A stretch of DNA of 9,994 nt, taken from the NCBI GenBank assembly GCA_049791675.1, contig JBARAD010000214.1, positions 1-9,994 on the forward strand, read 5' to 3'. Below, piece by piece: positions 1-7,631 of this stretch (positions are counted from its first letter, which is position 1; each line of letters begins with the position of its first letter). A model generated the notes under the pieces. It worked only from the letters and a program-made list of their open reading frames with translations, was not told where the DNA came from and did not search any database. The stretch is from Chryseosolibacter sp049791675. Its GTDB lineage: Bacteria > Bacteroidota > Bacteroidia > Cytophagales > Cyclobacteriaceae. Both the position numbers and the translations under genes were made by a program.

Positions 1-3000
1 ATGGCTGATAAATGAAGTTAAAGAAAATATCTTCCGGCACCATACCCTTGTTTTTGGCTAACCGTAATTTTACTTCACGGCCGACATACGGCTTGCCTGT
101 ATTATACACCTCATCGAGAACATCGAAGATGCCTTGGCCTTCGAGTTCGGGCAGTGCTTTGCGAATGGGCAATCCTACAATATTCCTTTCACCAAACAGT
201 CTCTGGTAAGACGGATTGACCAGATCGTAAATATGATCAGGGCCTTTCAGCGTGCAGATGAGCGCCGGCGCCTGCATCAACAGATTGAACAGGATTTCCT
301 TCTGAGCTTCCAGTTCAAAGGTCCGCTCCTTCACGAGTTCTTCCAGTTCAGTTTTATATACTTTCAGCAACTCGTTTTCACGCGCCACTTCCTGTGCCGT
401 GATATCCGTTATCGCGCCCACGAGCCTGTACGGAGTCTTCTTGTCCTTCAGGACCATTCCCTTGTCGGAAACAGAAATATAGTTGCCTTTGCTGTCGGCA
501 AATCTGTAATTGATTGACCACTCCGATCCATTGCCAATTGCATCGTTAATAGCTTCCTTTACTGAACAGAGATCTTCCGGATGAATCTTGCTCTCAAAAA
601 ATGAAACAGTATTCACTTCGGCATTGTTTTCATAGCCGAACCAGAAGTAGAAACTATCACTCCACCATATGGCACCAGTTTGCAGGTCCCGATCCCAGAT
701 GGCATCACTGGTGACGCCCGAGATCAGACGGAATCGCTCTTCGGAGGATGCCAGTTCAGCGGTTCTTTCCTTTACATTTTCCTCCAGCTCGACATTCAGC
801 TTGCGGTAACTCTCTTTGGTCTTGATGAGTTCCTGATGATTTTGAAGGAATTTGTCTTCAGCAAGTCTTCTTTCCGTGATGTTGGTAAGGTTAATGACCA
901 TGCCATCCATCATCGGGCTAATGATAACGGCAAACCATTCTGCCGGATCCGTCTGTAATTTAACCTCCGTATGCAGAGACTTTCCGGAGGAGATCACAGT
1001 TTTGTATTTGGCAACCAGATTATCGTCAGCAAGTCCCGGTAAGCACGCTTTCAGAAATATTTTCCCGTCCTTTGCCGGGGCGCGTTTTAAAAGCGTATCG
1101 GCTGCATCATTAGAAATGATCATTTCAAAGTCATGGATTTCACCACGTCCATCTCGCACAGCCTTAAAAGCCATAATGGCACTCAAGGTAGCGTTGAAAA
1201 CACTTTTAACGATCGTGTTTAGTTCCTTAATATTTGTGACGTCTATAAAAGTAACGACGGCTCCATCGATATCCTTGTCTTTCCTGACGAACGGAAAAAT
1301 ACGCATGAGCCATATCTGACCATTCGTCATCTGAACTTCGCGCTCCAGCACCTGATTCGTCTTGAGCACCTGATGGATATCCTCCAGGAAGCTTCTGTCA
1401 TTCCTGATATTGGTAGAAATATGCGCCAGCGGCCTGCCGATGTCATCCGGTATCAGGTTGATCATTTTTACTGCCAGCGGATTAAACTTCCGGATGTATA
1501 ACCGCTTATCCAGGAAGATCTGGGCCAGATCTGTACTTCTGAAATAATTGTCCAGGTCATCGTTCAGCTCCGTAAGCTCTTTAATCCTTGCCTGGTGCTC
1601 GGTGTTAAGGGTATGGAGTTCTTCATTGAGTGACTGAAGTTCCTCATTGCTGGATTGCAGCTCCTCATTGGCCGATAGCAGCTCTTCATTGCTGGACTGC
1701 AGTTCTTCATTAGCAGTCTCAGAATTTTCGACTGCCATCTGAAGTTCCATCCGCGTTTGCCTGAGGTCCTCTTCCAGTTCCGACACATACCTGGTACTCA
1801 TTCCTGCGTCGGGCGAATGATGGACGTTTAAGTCAGCGCTCTGGGGCTCCTCATGGTAATCATGAATCAGAATAAAATAATATTCGTTGTGCAGATTGGG
1901 ATCTACCCGGATATTGATTGGTTTACCTTCGGCGGTTCTAATATTCCGGATCGTAATTATTCTCTTTTCCTTCCTCGCGGAGCGGATTGCGGCACCCAAA
2001 GAAATCGAAAGGTCTTTGCGCACCATGTTCAGAATATTCAGCGTTCCGAATTTCTCCGGCAATGAAAGATAGCGGTTGAGATTGCCCGTTGCGTCCTTAA
2101 TATCCAGGTTTTGATCGACGTAGACCGCGAGGAATCCGTACTGTTCAATCAGGATATTTTTTAACTTTTGCTGCAGGTCGGTATTCGGATCCACCGTCTT
2201 CCTGGTCTGCACATTGTATGCATGCTCATACCTGTATCGCGGCGGAGAAAATGTCTTGTCATTTCTGAACTTGGGGCCGTCCGCCACTTTCCTGAAGATT
2301 TTCCATTTAGCATTCACCTCTTCAAATCCGTCTTTCGTAACCAGGACCTCACTGGGTCCAAGGAAAAGGTATCCGTCCTTGTTCAGGGAAAATAAAAAAT
2401 TGGCGATGGCTTTTTCCTGCAGCACATTGTTTACATAGATAAGCATGTTGCGACAGGTAACGAGGTGGTTCTTAATGAAAGGCGGATCTTTCAGCAGATT
2501 GTGGTGAGCGAATACAATCTGCTTTCGCAGGCGCGGAATGATGGTGACAAAACCATTTTCAACAATAAAGTACCGTTCATAAAATCCTTGCGGCACATTC
2601 CGCATACTGGACAGGGGGTAGGTGCCCTTCGAGGCAAACTCAACTGCTTTTGAATCAATATCGGAAGCAAAAATCTTAACCTCCACAGTCTTGTCGTATT
2701 GCTGAAGCATATCATCCAACAGCATGGCGATGGAGTACGCTTCCTCGCCGGTACTGCAGGCTGTCACCCAGACTTTGAGCAGTTCGTGATGCTTGATCTT
2801 TTTGACAATTTGCGCAAGTGCGTCTTTGCTAAGACTTTCAAACGCCTCGTAATCGCGAAAAAATTGTGTCACGCCGATCAGGAATTCCTTTCCGATAAAT
2901 CGGCATTCTTCGGCACTTTCTTTCAGCACCTTGAAATAGTCATGGAATGTTGAAAAGCCAAGCATGCCCATTCTCCGGCTGATGCGCCTGAGAATGGTAG

Positions 3001-3706
3001 ATGTCTTGTAGTTTGTAAAATCGTAGCCGCAATGTCTCTCGATGAGTGCAAAGACCTCCGGAAGCAGGGATGCGTCCGGGCTTCCGGTTTTTAGCGAAAT
3101 CATCGGTTTATGCTTCAGATATTCGAGGATCTGCCGGGGCATGCTCTTGGGCGCCAGGATAAAATCGGCACATCCCGTTGCAATGGCACTGTTGGGCATC
3201 CCATTGAACTTGGCAGTTTCAGGATCCTGCACGATCACCATCCCTCCCGATTCCTGCACGGACTGAATACCGCGCGAACCATCGGTGCCGGTACCTGATA
3301 ATATCACGGCGATCGCATTTAATCCCTGATCGTCTGCAAGCGACTCAAGGAATTTATCAATCGCCGTATTCGGTGCTTTCATCTGCGACTTGTCGGACAA
3401 GCGCAGTTTCCCCCTTTCAATGGTGAGGATCTTATTATTGGGGATAACATAAACATTGTACGGCTCGGCGTCCAGCATGTCCTGCGCTTCCGCCACCTTC
3501 AGTTGTGTGTGACGCGCAACAAGTTCAACAAGAAGACTTTTGTGTTCGGAGGAGAGATGCTGTACAATGACGAATGCGACGTTATCAGTCGCAGGCATGT
3601 TATCAAAAAACTCCTGGATCGCCTCCAGCCCGCCGGCCGATGCGCCAATGCCTACGAGGTAGAGTTCAGAATCGTTCCTTTCTTCAGCGTTTACTTCTTT
3701 TGCCAT
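1..3706 (-). CDS. CheB-CheR-PAS fusion signalling protein, 3' end cut by window edge
   Basis: Reading the minus strand from the ATG at 3706-3704 gives 1235 codons without a stop up to the window edge, so the C-terminus is missing. Residues about 15-200 are a CheB methylesterase domain with the GASAGG serine (S23), the VQHL histidine (H50) and the SGTGTDG aspartate (D142) all present, and with no receiver domain in front. Residues about 215-480 are a CheR methyltransferase with TQFFRD (about 280), the SAM-binding TACSTGEEAYS (about 314) and LVTCRNMLIYV (about 415). A coiled coil with five NEEL-type heptads (666-700) follows. Then come PAS-like regions at about 715-828, 829-945, 987-1105 and 1140-1235+, separated by coiled-coil linkers containing KERTAEL and KERTFEL. 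Proteins of this family usually end in a histidine kinase, which is expected beyond the edge but not seen. No transmembrane segment is visible, so it is probably cytosolic. The family modifies glutamates on chemoreceptor-like partners; the partner and signal here are unknown. Confidence 0.95.
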   Translation of the reverse strand, partial: MAKEVNAEERNDSELYLVGIGASAGGLEAIQEFFDNMPATDNVAFVIVQHLSSEHKSLLVELVARHTQLKVAEAQDMLDAEPYNVYVIPNNKILTIERGKLRLSDKSQMKAPNTAIDKFLESLADDQGLNAIAVILSGTGTDGSRGIQSVQESGGMVIVQDPETAKFNGMPNSAIATGCADFILAPKSMPRQILEYLKHKPMISLKTGSPDASLLPEVFALIERHCGYDFTNYKTSTILRRISRRMGMLGFSTFHDYFKVLKESAEECRFIGKEFLIGVTQFFRDYEAFESLSKDALAQIVKKIKHHELLKVWVTACSTGEEAYSIAMLLDDMLQQYDKTVEVKIFASDIDSKAVEFASKGTYPLSSMRNVPQGFYERYFIVENGFVTIIPRLRKQIVFAHHNLLKDPPFIKNHLVTCRNMLIYVNNVLQEKAIANFLFSLNKDGYLFLGPSEVLVTKDGFEEVNAKWKIFRKVADGPKFRNDKTFSPPRYRYEHAYNVQTRKTVDPNTDLQQKLKNILIEQYGFLAVYVDQNLDIKDATGNLNRYLSLPEKFGTLNILNMVRKDLSISLGAAIRSARKEKRIITIRNIRTAEGKPINIRVDPNLHNEYYFILIHDYHEEPQSADLNVHHSPDAGMSTRYVSELEEDLRQTRMELQMAVENSETANEELQSSNEELLSANEELQSSNEELQSLNEELHTLNTEHQARIKELTELNDDLDNYFRSTDLAQIFLDKRLYIRKFNPLAVKMINLIPDDIGRPLAHISTNIRNDRSFLEDIHQVLKTNQVLEREVQMTNGQIWLMRIFPFVRKDKDIDGAVVTFIDVTNIKELNTIVKSVFNATLSAIMAFKAVRDGRGEIHDFEMIISNDAADTLLKRAPAKDGKIFLKACLPGLADDNLVAKYKTVISSGKSLHTEVKLQTDPAEWFAVIISPMMDGMVINLTNITERRLAEDKFLQNHQELIKTKESYRKLNVELEENVKERTAELASSEERFRLISGVTSDAIWDRDLQTGAIWWSDSFYFWFGYENNAEVNTVSFFESKIHPEDLCSVKEAINDAIGNGSEWSINYRFADSKGNYISVSDKGMVLKDKKTPYRLVGAITDITAQEVARENELLKVYKTELEELVKERTFELEAQKEILFNLLMQAPALICTLKGPDHIYDLVNPSYQRLFGERNIVGLPIRKALPELEGQGIFDVLDEVYNTGKPYVGREVKLRLAKNKGMVPEDIFFNFIYQP

Positions 3707-3801
3707 TTTTAAAAACCATTAAAAAATCAGCAACAACAAAATCGGCAACGTTTTAAAAAGGTAAATTCAAACCGGAATATCCAGTCTTGATCCCTCGGCC
3801 T

Positions 3802-3825
3802 CTCTTCACGCATTTGCGCGAAGAG
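3802..3825 (-). promoter_or_regulatory. Leader hairpin upstream of the CheB-CheR gene
   Basis: CTCTTC at 3802-3807 pairs with GAAGAG at 3820-3825, and CGC at 3809-3811 pairs with GCG at 3816-3818, around a four-base loop. The single plus-strand mismatch, A3808 with C3819, becomes a U-G wobble in minus-strand RNA, giving an unbroken 10-bp stem with an AAAU loop. This points to a structure working in the minus-strand transcript, about 98 bases upstream of the CheB-CheR start codon. No T-run follows it, so it is not a standard terminator. Its function is unknown. Confidence 0.5.
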
Positions 3826-3837
3826 CATACTCGTTTA

Positions 3838-3872
3838 CAACTTTAACAACCCGTCTGAGATCAGACTGTCAA
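3838..3872 (-). promoter_or_regulatory. Tentative promoter for the CheB-CheR gene
   Basis: On the minus strand TTGACA (3872-3867) lies upstream of TAAAGTTG (3845-3838), which is one mismatch from the Bacteroidota -7 box TAnnTTTG. The spacing of about 24 bases between TTG and the -7 box is a little long for that promoter class. A small inverted repeat sits between the two boxes. The direction and the roughly 130-bp distance to the start codon fit, but the match is weak and chance occurrence in AT-rich DNA is likely. Confidence 0.2.
3853..3866. repeat. Small inverted repeat GTCTGA-GA-TCAGAC
   Basis: Two 6-bp arms, GTCTGA and TCAGAC, are separated by two bases, so on DNA this is a near-palindromic 14-bp site and as RNA only about five pairs could form. 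It lies directly beside the TTGACA-like hexamer on the minus strand, where a repressor or activator site for the CheB-CheR gene could be. No family of binding sites is recognised. Confidence 0.35.
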
Positions 3873-3973
3873 CCGAGGTTTATCCTAATTTTAATTTTGC
3901 AAAAATTGTGTTAAAAAAATCTTGTAAATATTTTTCGAGTGGGTCTTTTAAATCAAATGCTATCCAGAATCTC

Positions 3974-3990
3974 TCCTTTATTTTAAAGGA
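3974..3990. repeat. 7-bp inverted repeat TCCTTTA-TTT-TAAAGGA
   Basis: The arms TCCTTTA (3974-3980) and TAAAGGA (3984-3990) are perfect complements around a three-base loop. On the plus strand AAAATT follows, not a T-run, so it does not look like an intrinsic terminator. It lies in the AT-rich half of the divergent region. It may be chance in low-complexity DNA. Confidence 0.35.
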
Positions 3991-4082
3991 AAAATTGTGG
4001 AACACAATCCTCATTTTTTGTTGGGTGAGCGAGGAGATACTGAGAGGGACGCACACCAGTCAACCCACGGCCTATGGTTCCA

Positions 4083-4097
4083 GCGGTTAAAAACCGC
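4083..4097. repeat. Short hairpin GCGGTT-AAA-AACCGC
   Basis: A perfect 6-bp stem closes a three-base AAA loop. No T-tract follows on either strand, so a terminator role is not supported. It is one of a cluster of inverted repeats upstream of the plus-strand operon. Confidence 0.35.
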
Positions 4098-4196
4098 AAG
4101 AGATTCACCGGAAAAAATACCACAAGACAACGGTGGGTTGCATGGGCAATCTTACAGGACAGGCCGACCTTGATGATCGAGGACGTGTTCCGGGCG

Positions 4197-4212
4197 CCGT
4201 TATCGATAACGG
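4197..4212. promoter_or_regulatory. 16-bp perfect palindrome, possible operator
   Basis: CCGTTATCGATAACGG reads identically on both strands over all 16 bases, with no spacer. Beyond a 2-bp interruption on each side, GG at 4193-4194 and CC at 4215-4216 continue the symmetry. Uninterrupted dyad symmetry of this size is typical of sites bound by dimeric helix-turn-helix regulators. It lies about 225 bp before the first gene of the plus-strand operon. No regulator gene is present in the window, and the position is far from that start codon, so the operator role is inferred. Confidence 0.4.
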
Positions 4213-4241
4213 TACCTTCCCGATTGCAGGTCCCGCAAAAA

Positions 4242-4294
4242 GGTCACTACTGTGAAATAATTTTCATACCAACATACTGCCGGCGGTAGTGACC
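4242..4294. repeat. 53-bp element with 9-bp perfect inverted ends
   Basis: GGTCACTAC at 4242-4250 is the exact reverse complement of GTAGTGACC at 4286-4294. In plus-strand RNA the outer stem can extend to 12 pairs using two G-U wobbles. Inside lies a second small stem, TGAAA (4253-4257) with TTTCA (4262-4266); its first base overlaps the extended outer stem. A right-hand stem, ACTGCC/GGTAGT (4276-4290), competes with the outer one. The element could be a structured leader for the operon or a small dispersed repeat; there is no coding sequence in it and no clear target-site duplication around it. Confidence 0.45.
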
Positions 4295-4436
4295 ATGCGT
4301 AACGCTGCCTCATTGCGATACTGAAATCCGACCCCGGAAGCCCTGATAAATATCCCGCAGGAACCTGATACAAATCATTTTTCCCCATTCCAAAGGCGGC
4401 TATTCTTGTTTTACACCTTTCATCCAAAACCAAAGT

Positions 4437-5180
4437 ATGATCCCCCCCCTTCTTTTCGCAATGTGGTTATTCGGAAGCCTCCAGGGACCAGCGCTTACCG
4501 CAAAAGAGGTGGTAAAACGGGCCGACGAAAATATGAGGGGCAACACATCGCAGGCCGTGATGGTTATCCGTACCGTTCGCCCTACCTGGCAGCGGGAAAT
4601 GACTGTAGAAACCTGGAGCATCGGGACCCAGTACGCCATGATCGTCGTAAAAAGTCCGGTCAAGGATAAAGGAGTCGCCTTTCTTAAACGCAAGAAAGAA
4701 GTTTGGAACTGGGTGCCGGTTCTTGAAAGGTCTATCAAACTACCACCTTCCATGATGACCCAATCATGGATGGGTACTGACTTCACGAACGACGACCTGG
4801 TAAAGGAATCCTCGGTCGTTGAGGATTACGACCATAGTTTCGAAGGAGATACCCTCATACGCAACCGCGACTGCCACATCATCAAGATGATCCCTAAACC
4901 GGAAGCAGCAATCGTGTGGGGAAAGATCATCCTCTGCATCGACAAAAAAGATTTTGTGGAAGTGCATTCAAAATTCTATGATGAAGACGGTGAATTGATC
5001 AACATCATGAATGCTTCGGAAGTAAAAATGATGGGTGGCCGGCTCATCCCCACGCATTTGGAAATGATCCCCGTCGATAAGAAGGGGCACAAGACTGAGT
5101 TGATCTATGCGGATATCAGTTACAACAGGCCGTTGTCAGAATCTTTTTTCACCCTGCAGCAAATGAAAACCCTGAATTGA
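4437..5180 (+). CDS. LolA-like periplasmic protein (outer membrane lipoprotein-sorting family)
   Basis: This 247-residue protein starts with a hydrophobic signal-like segment (residues 1 to about 22, ending in PALTA), then AKEVVKRADENMRG, the typical opening of LolA/LppX-fold proteins annotated as outer membrane lipoprotein-sorting proteins. The mature part has alternating beta-strand patterns such as EMTVETWSIGTQYAMIVV, KLPPSMMTQSWMGTDFTNDD and TELIYADISYNRPL, which fit the half-barrel that shields lipid or lipoprotein acyl chains. The cargo in this subfamily is not established. The signal has no lysine or arginine in its n-region. An upstream start was considered, but no better ATG is in frame. 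There is no lipobox cysteine, so the protein should be soluble in the periplasm. It is first in a five-gene operon and ends 1 bp before the first permease. Confidence 0.85.
   Translation: MIPPLLFAMWLFGSLQGPALTAKEVVKRADENMRGNTSQAVMVIRTVRPTWQREMTVETWSIGTQYAMIVVKSPVKDKGVAFLKRKKEVWNWVPVLERSIKLPPSMMTQSWMGTDFTNDDLVKESSVVEDYDHSFEGDTLIRNRDCHIIKMIPKPEAAIVWGKIILCIDKKDFVEVHSKFYDEDGELINIMNASEVKMMGGRLIPTHLEMIPVDKKGHKTELIYADISYNRPLSESFFTLQQMKTLN
4442..4449 (+). repeat. C8 homopolymer run inside codons 2-5 of the LolA-like gene
   Basis: Eight consecutive cytosines begin at the last base of the second codon and end at the first base of the fifth, encoding I-P-P-L at the start of the signal peptide. Tracts of this length right after a start codon can slip during replication. 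A one-base change would shift the frame at once and silence the first gene of the operon. Confidence 0.85.
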
Positions 5181-5181
5181 T

Positions 5182-6399
5182 ATGTGGTTTACACTGGCCT
5201 GGAAGAATCTATGGCGCAACCGGCACCGGACTGTCATCACGATCTCGGCGATCTTTTTCGCCGTGATCCTTTCCGTTACCGCCAGCAGTCTTCAGGACGG
5301 CGTTTTCGACCACTTTATCAAAAACATGGTCGGCTATTATACCGGATACATTCAGGTACACCAAAAAGGTTATTGGGATCATCCTGTGCTTGACAATTCC
5401 CTCGAAAGGGATCCCTCCTACGAATCTTCCCTCAAAAAGCAAAACAATATTACCGCTGTGGCACCACGGATAGAATCCTATGCGCTTGCGTCATACGAAG
5501 ATCTCACCAAGGGTTGTATGGTGGTTGGCGTCTCCCCGGAAGAAGAGCATAAAATAACTTCATTAAAGAACAAGCTGATCACCGGCCAATACTTCAGCCG
5601 TGATGACGAAGTTTCCGTATTGTTGTCAGAAGGCCTTTCCCAACGTCTCAAACTCGGCGTAGGTGACACGCTTTATCTCATTGGCCAGGGATATCACGGC
5701 GCGCTGGCAGCAGGAAAATATGCGATCCGCGGCCTGGTGACATTTGGCTCTCCTGACTTAAATGATCAGTTGCTGTTCATGCCATTGCACACCGCGCAGG
5801 AGTTCTTCAGCGCTCCGAACCAGGTCACCTCTTACGTTATCGCATTGAACTCGGATGGATACCTGGAAGAAACGCTGCAATCGCTGAAGGAAATGTCAAG
5901 TGACGAATACGAGGTGATGAGCTGGATGGAACTGATGCCGGAGGTCGATCAGCACATTCAGATGGATAAAGGAAGCATGTATATCATCCTGGCCATTCTA
6001 TACCTGCTGATCTGCTTCGGGATCTTCGGCACGCTGATGATGATGATGGTAGAACGAAGATATGAGATGGGCATGCTCGTGGCCATCGGAATGAAGAAGA
6101 AATTATTAGCGGGACTCTTCCTCACCGAATCCATACTAACCGTTGTCATCGGGTCGGTGCTGGGGCTGCTATGCAGTATCCCGCTCGTGATGTACCTCAA
6201 AAAATATCCCATCAGACTCGGCGGAGAAATGGCCGAGGCCTACAGGGAGTTCAATTTCGAACCAATATTCCCGGCTTCCACCGACCCTTCGATCTTCATC
6301 ACACAAGGCTTGATCGTGCTTGCCATTGGCCTCGCCCTTTCCATGTACCCCGTGATGACAGCATTCAGGTTGGATCCCGTAAAGGCAATGAGGAAATAA
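5182..6399 (+). CDS. ABC transporter permease, FtsX/LolC-E family (first of pair)
   Basis: This 405-residue inner-membrane permease has the LolC/LolE/MacB layout: a short cytoplasmic start with AWKNLWRNRHRT, a first membrane helix (about 15-37), a large periplasmic domain (about 40-260), and three C-terminal helices (about 265-289, 306-335 and 372-395). Between helices 2 and 3 is ERRYEMGMLVAIGMKKK, the conserved FtsX-family cytoplasmic loop, and the end reads FRLDPVKAMRK, the usual family terminus. Helix 2 ends in an unusual run of four methionines. The ATG follows the LolA-like stop after one base, with no Shine-Dalgarno match, so translational coupling is likely. It should pair with the permease downstream and the LolD-like ATPase. 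The periplasmic domain is the expected contact for the LolA-like protein. Transport direction and substrate are not visible. Confidence 0.93.
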   Translation: MWFTLAWKNLWRNRHRTVITISAIFFAVILSVTASSLQDGVFDHFIKNMVGYYTGYIQVHQKGYWDHPVLDNSLERDPSYESSLKKQNNITAVAPRIESYALASYEDLTKGCMVVGVSPEEEHKITSLKNKLITGQYFSRDDEVSVLLSEGLSQRLKLGVGDTLYLIGQGYHGALAAGKYAIRGLVTFGSPDLNDQLLFMPLHTAQEFFSAPNQVTSYVIALNSDGYLEETLQSLKEMSSDEYEVMSWMELMPEVDQHIQMDKGSMYIILAILYLLICFGIFGTLMMMMVERRYEMGMLVAIGMKKKLLAGLFLTESILTVVIGSVLGLLCSIPLVMYLKKYPIRLGGEMAEAYREFNFEPIFPASTDPSIFITQGLIVLAIGLALSMYPVMTAFRLDPVKAMRK

Positions 6400-6403
6400 T
6401 AGC

Positions 6404-7621
6404 ATGGTCATCATTATCATGGCATGGAGGAACATCTGGCGGAACAAGGTCCGGAGCCTGATCATTACCGGCTCCGTAGCCATGGGATTGCTGGCCGGTC
6501 TATTCGTTTTGAGTTTATATAAGGGAATGCTGACAGATCGTGTCAATACGGTGATCAGGGAAGAAGTAGCACATCTCCAGATCCATCACAGCAGTTTCAA
6601 GGAAGATTATGATCCTGTGTTCGTGATCGGGGACGGACAAAAGATCCTGGATCGCCTCGCGGGAATGGATGAGGTTGAGACCTTTACCACGCGCACCATC
6701 GGACAGGGAATGGTGGCGACAGGAACGGGCTCATCCGGCATCGAGATCGTGGGCGTTGATCCCGAAAAGGAGAATACCGTATCCCGCCTGAATGCGAAGA
6801 TCATCGAAGGTGACGGTTTCAAAGTCACCAAGAAGAACCAGGTAATCATCGGAAAAAAATTAGCGGACAAGATGCACCTGAAAATAAGTTCAAAAGCCAT
6901 CCTGACCTTCACCGACCGCGAAAGCAATATCATTTCTTCCGCATTCCGGGTGGCCGCGATCTACCAGACGCACAACGCCCCGCGCGATGAGCGGATGGTG
7001 TTCGTCAGGCAGGGCGATCTCGGGCCGCTGCTTTCGGTAGACAACGGATTTCATGAAATTGCTGTACTTCTAAAGAGCGATGAAGCGATAGACGCGGTCA
7101 GTGCGAAATTGAAACGCGCTTTCCCGGCATTAAAAATAGAAACCTGGAAGGGTCTTTCTCCAGAGACAAAACTGATGATCGACACTACCGATCAGTATTC
7201 GTACATTTTTATTGCGATCATTATGTTTGCCCTGTCATTCGGCATCATCAATTCCATGTTGATGGCAGTGCTGGAACGGTCGCGCGAAATCGGCATGTTG
7301 CTCGCCCTGGGGATGAACCGCATGAGAGTCTTCGCAATGATCCTGACAGAAACGATTTTCCTCACACTGTCGGGTACGCCGGCAGGTATAATGATCGCCT
7401 GGGCCATCGTTACGTTTTACAACCACTATGGTCTGGACATTGCCACCGTCGGCGGAGAAGCGATGTCATCCTTTGGATTCAGTACGATCATCTATCCGGA
7501 GTTTCCCTGGGAAAAAATGGTGACTGAAATGATCATTGTGGTATCCGCCGCCTTCATTTCATCCCTGTTTCCCGCCGTAAAGGCCATCAGATTACAGCCA
7601 GTGGAAGCGTTGCAAAAATAA
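6404..7621 (+). CDS. ABC transporter permease, FtsX/LolC-E family (second of pair)
   Basis: This second permease is also 405 residues and has the same layout: MAWRNIWRNKVRS, helix 1 (about 16-38), a periplasmic domain (about 40-260), then helices at about 264-289, 308-335 and 372-394. The FtsX loop is ERSREIGMLLALGMNR and the C-terminus is AIRLQPVEALQK. It is clearly paralogous to the gene before it but well diverged, as LolC is from LolE, so a heterodimer is more likely than a recent duplication. It starts 4 bp after the upstream stop. An alternative ATG at 6419 (residue 6) is just before the conserved AWRN motif and cannot be excluded; AGGAAA lies about 13 bp before the first ATG. Confidence 0.93.
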   Translation: MVIIIMAWRNIWRNKVRSLIITGSVAMGLLAGLFVLSLYKGMLTDRVNTVIREEVAHLQIHHSSFKEDYDPVFVIGDGQKILDRLAGMDEVETFTTRTIGQGMVATGTGSSGIEIVGVDPEKENTVSRLNAKIIEGDGFKVTKKNQVIIGKKLADKMHLKISSKAILTFTDRESNIISSAFRVAAIYQTHNAPRDERMVFVRQGDLGPLLSVDNGFHEIAVLLKSDEAIDAVSAKLKRAFPALKIETWKGLSPETKLMIDTTDQYSYIFIAIIMFALSFGIINSMLMAVLERSREIGMLLALGMNRMRVFAMILTETIFLTLSGTPAGIMIAWAIVTFYNHYGLDIATVGGEAMSSFGFSTIIYPEFPWEKMVTEMIIVVSAAFISSLFPAVKAIRLQPVEALQK

Positions 7622-7631
7622 AAGCACCACC

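Larger units (their letters stand above)
3707..4436. other. 730-bp intergenic region between divergent genes
   Basis: This stretch separates the minus-strand CheB-CheR gene from the plus-strand export operon and must hold the promoters of both. Short open frames inside it show no recognisable domains, membrane pattern or plausible start context, so I see no gene. It is AT-rich from about 3700 to 4020 and more mixed after that. It contains at least six inverted repeats, annotated separately. I cannot place either transcription start with confidence. Confidence 0.7.

Noticed and set aside
134..1319. Plus-strand open frames across the PAS part of the signalling protein
   Set aside because: The minus strand gives a continuous, domain-rich reading across the same DNA, so these are shadows.
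3892..3899. TAATTTTG, a perfect match to the Bacteroidota -7 box on the plus strand
   Set aside because: No TTG lies at the right distance upstream, and it is about 540 bp from the first plus-strand gene in AT-rich DNA.
4083..4097. GCGGTT hairpin as an intrinsic terminator
   Set aside because: There is no T-run on either strand, and no gene ends just before it.
3908..4289. Short plus-strand open frames before the operon
   Set aside because: Their translations are low-complexity or mixed, with no signal peptide, helix or family motif, and they contain the inverted repeats of a non-coding region.
4200..4433. Open frame of 77 codons on the minus strand in the divergent region
   Set aside because: It has no recognisable domain, no start context and no pairing with a neighbour, and it overlaps the palindromic elements. 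It is more likely chance or repeat-derived.
3707..4436. A known riboswitch in the divergent region
   Set aside because: I recognise no conserved riboswitch core there, only simple inverted repeats.
4437..5180. The LolA-like protein as a lipoprotein or LolB
   Set aside because: There is no lipobox cysteine after the signal segment.
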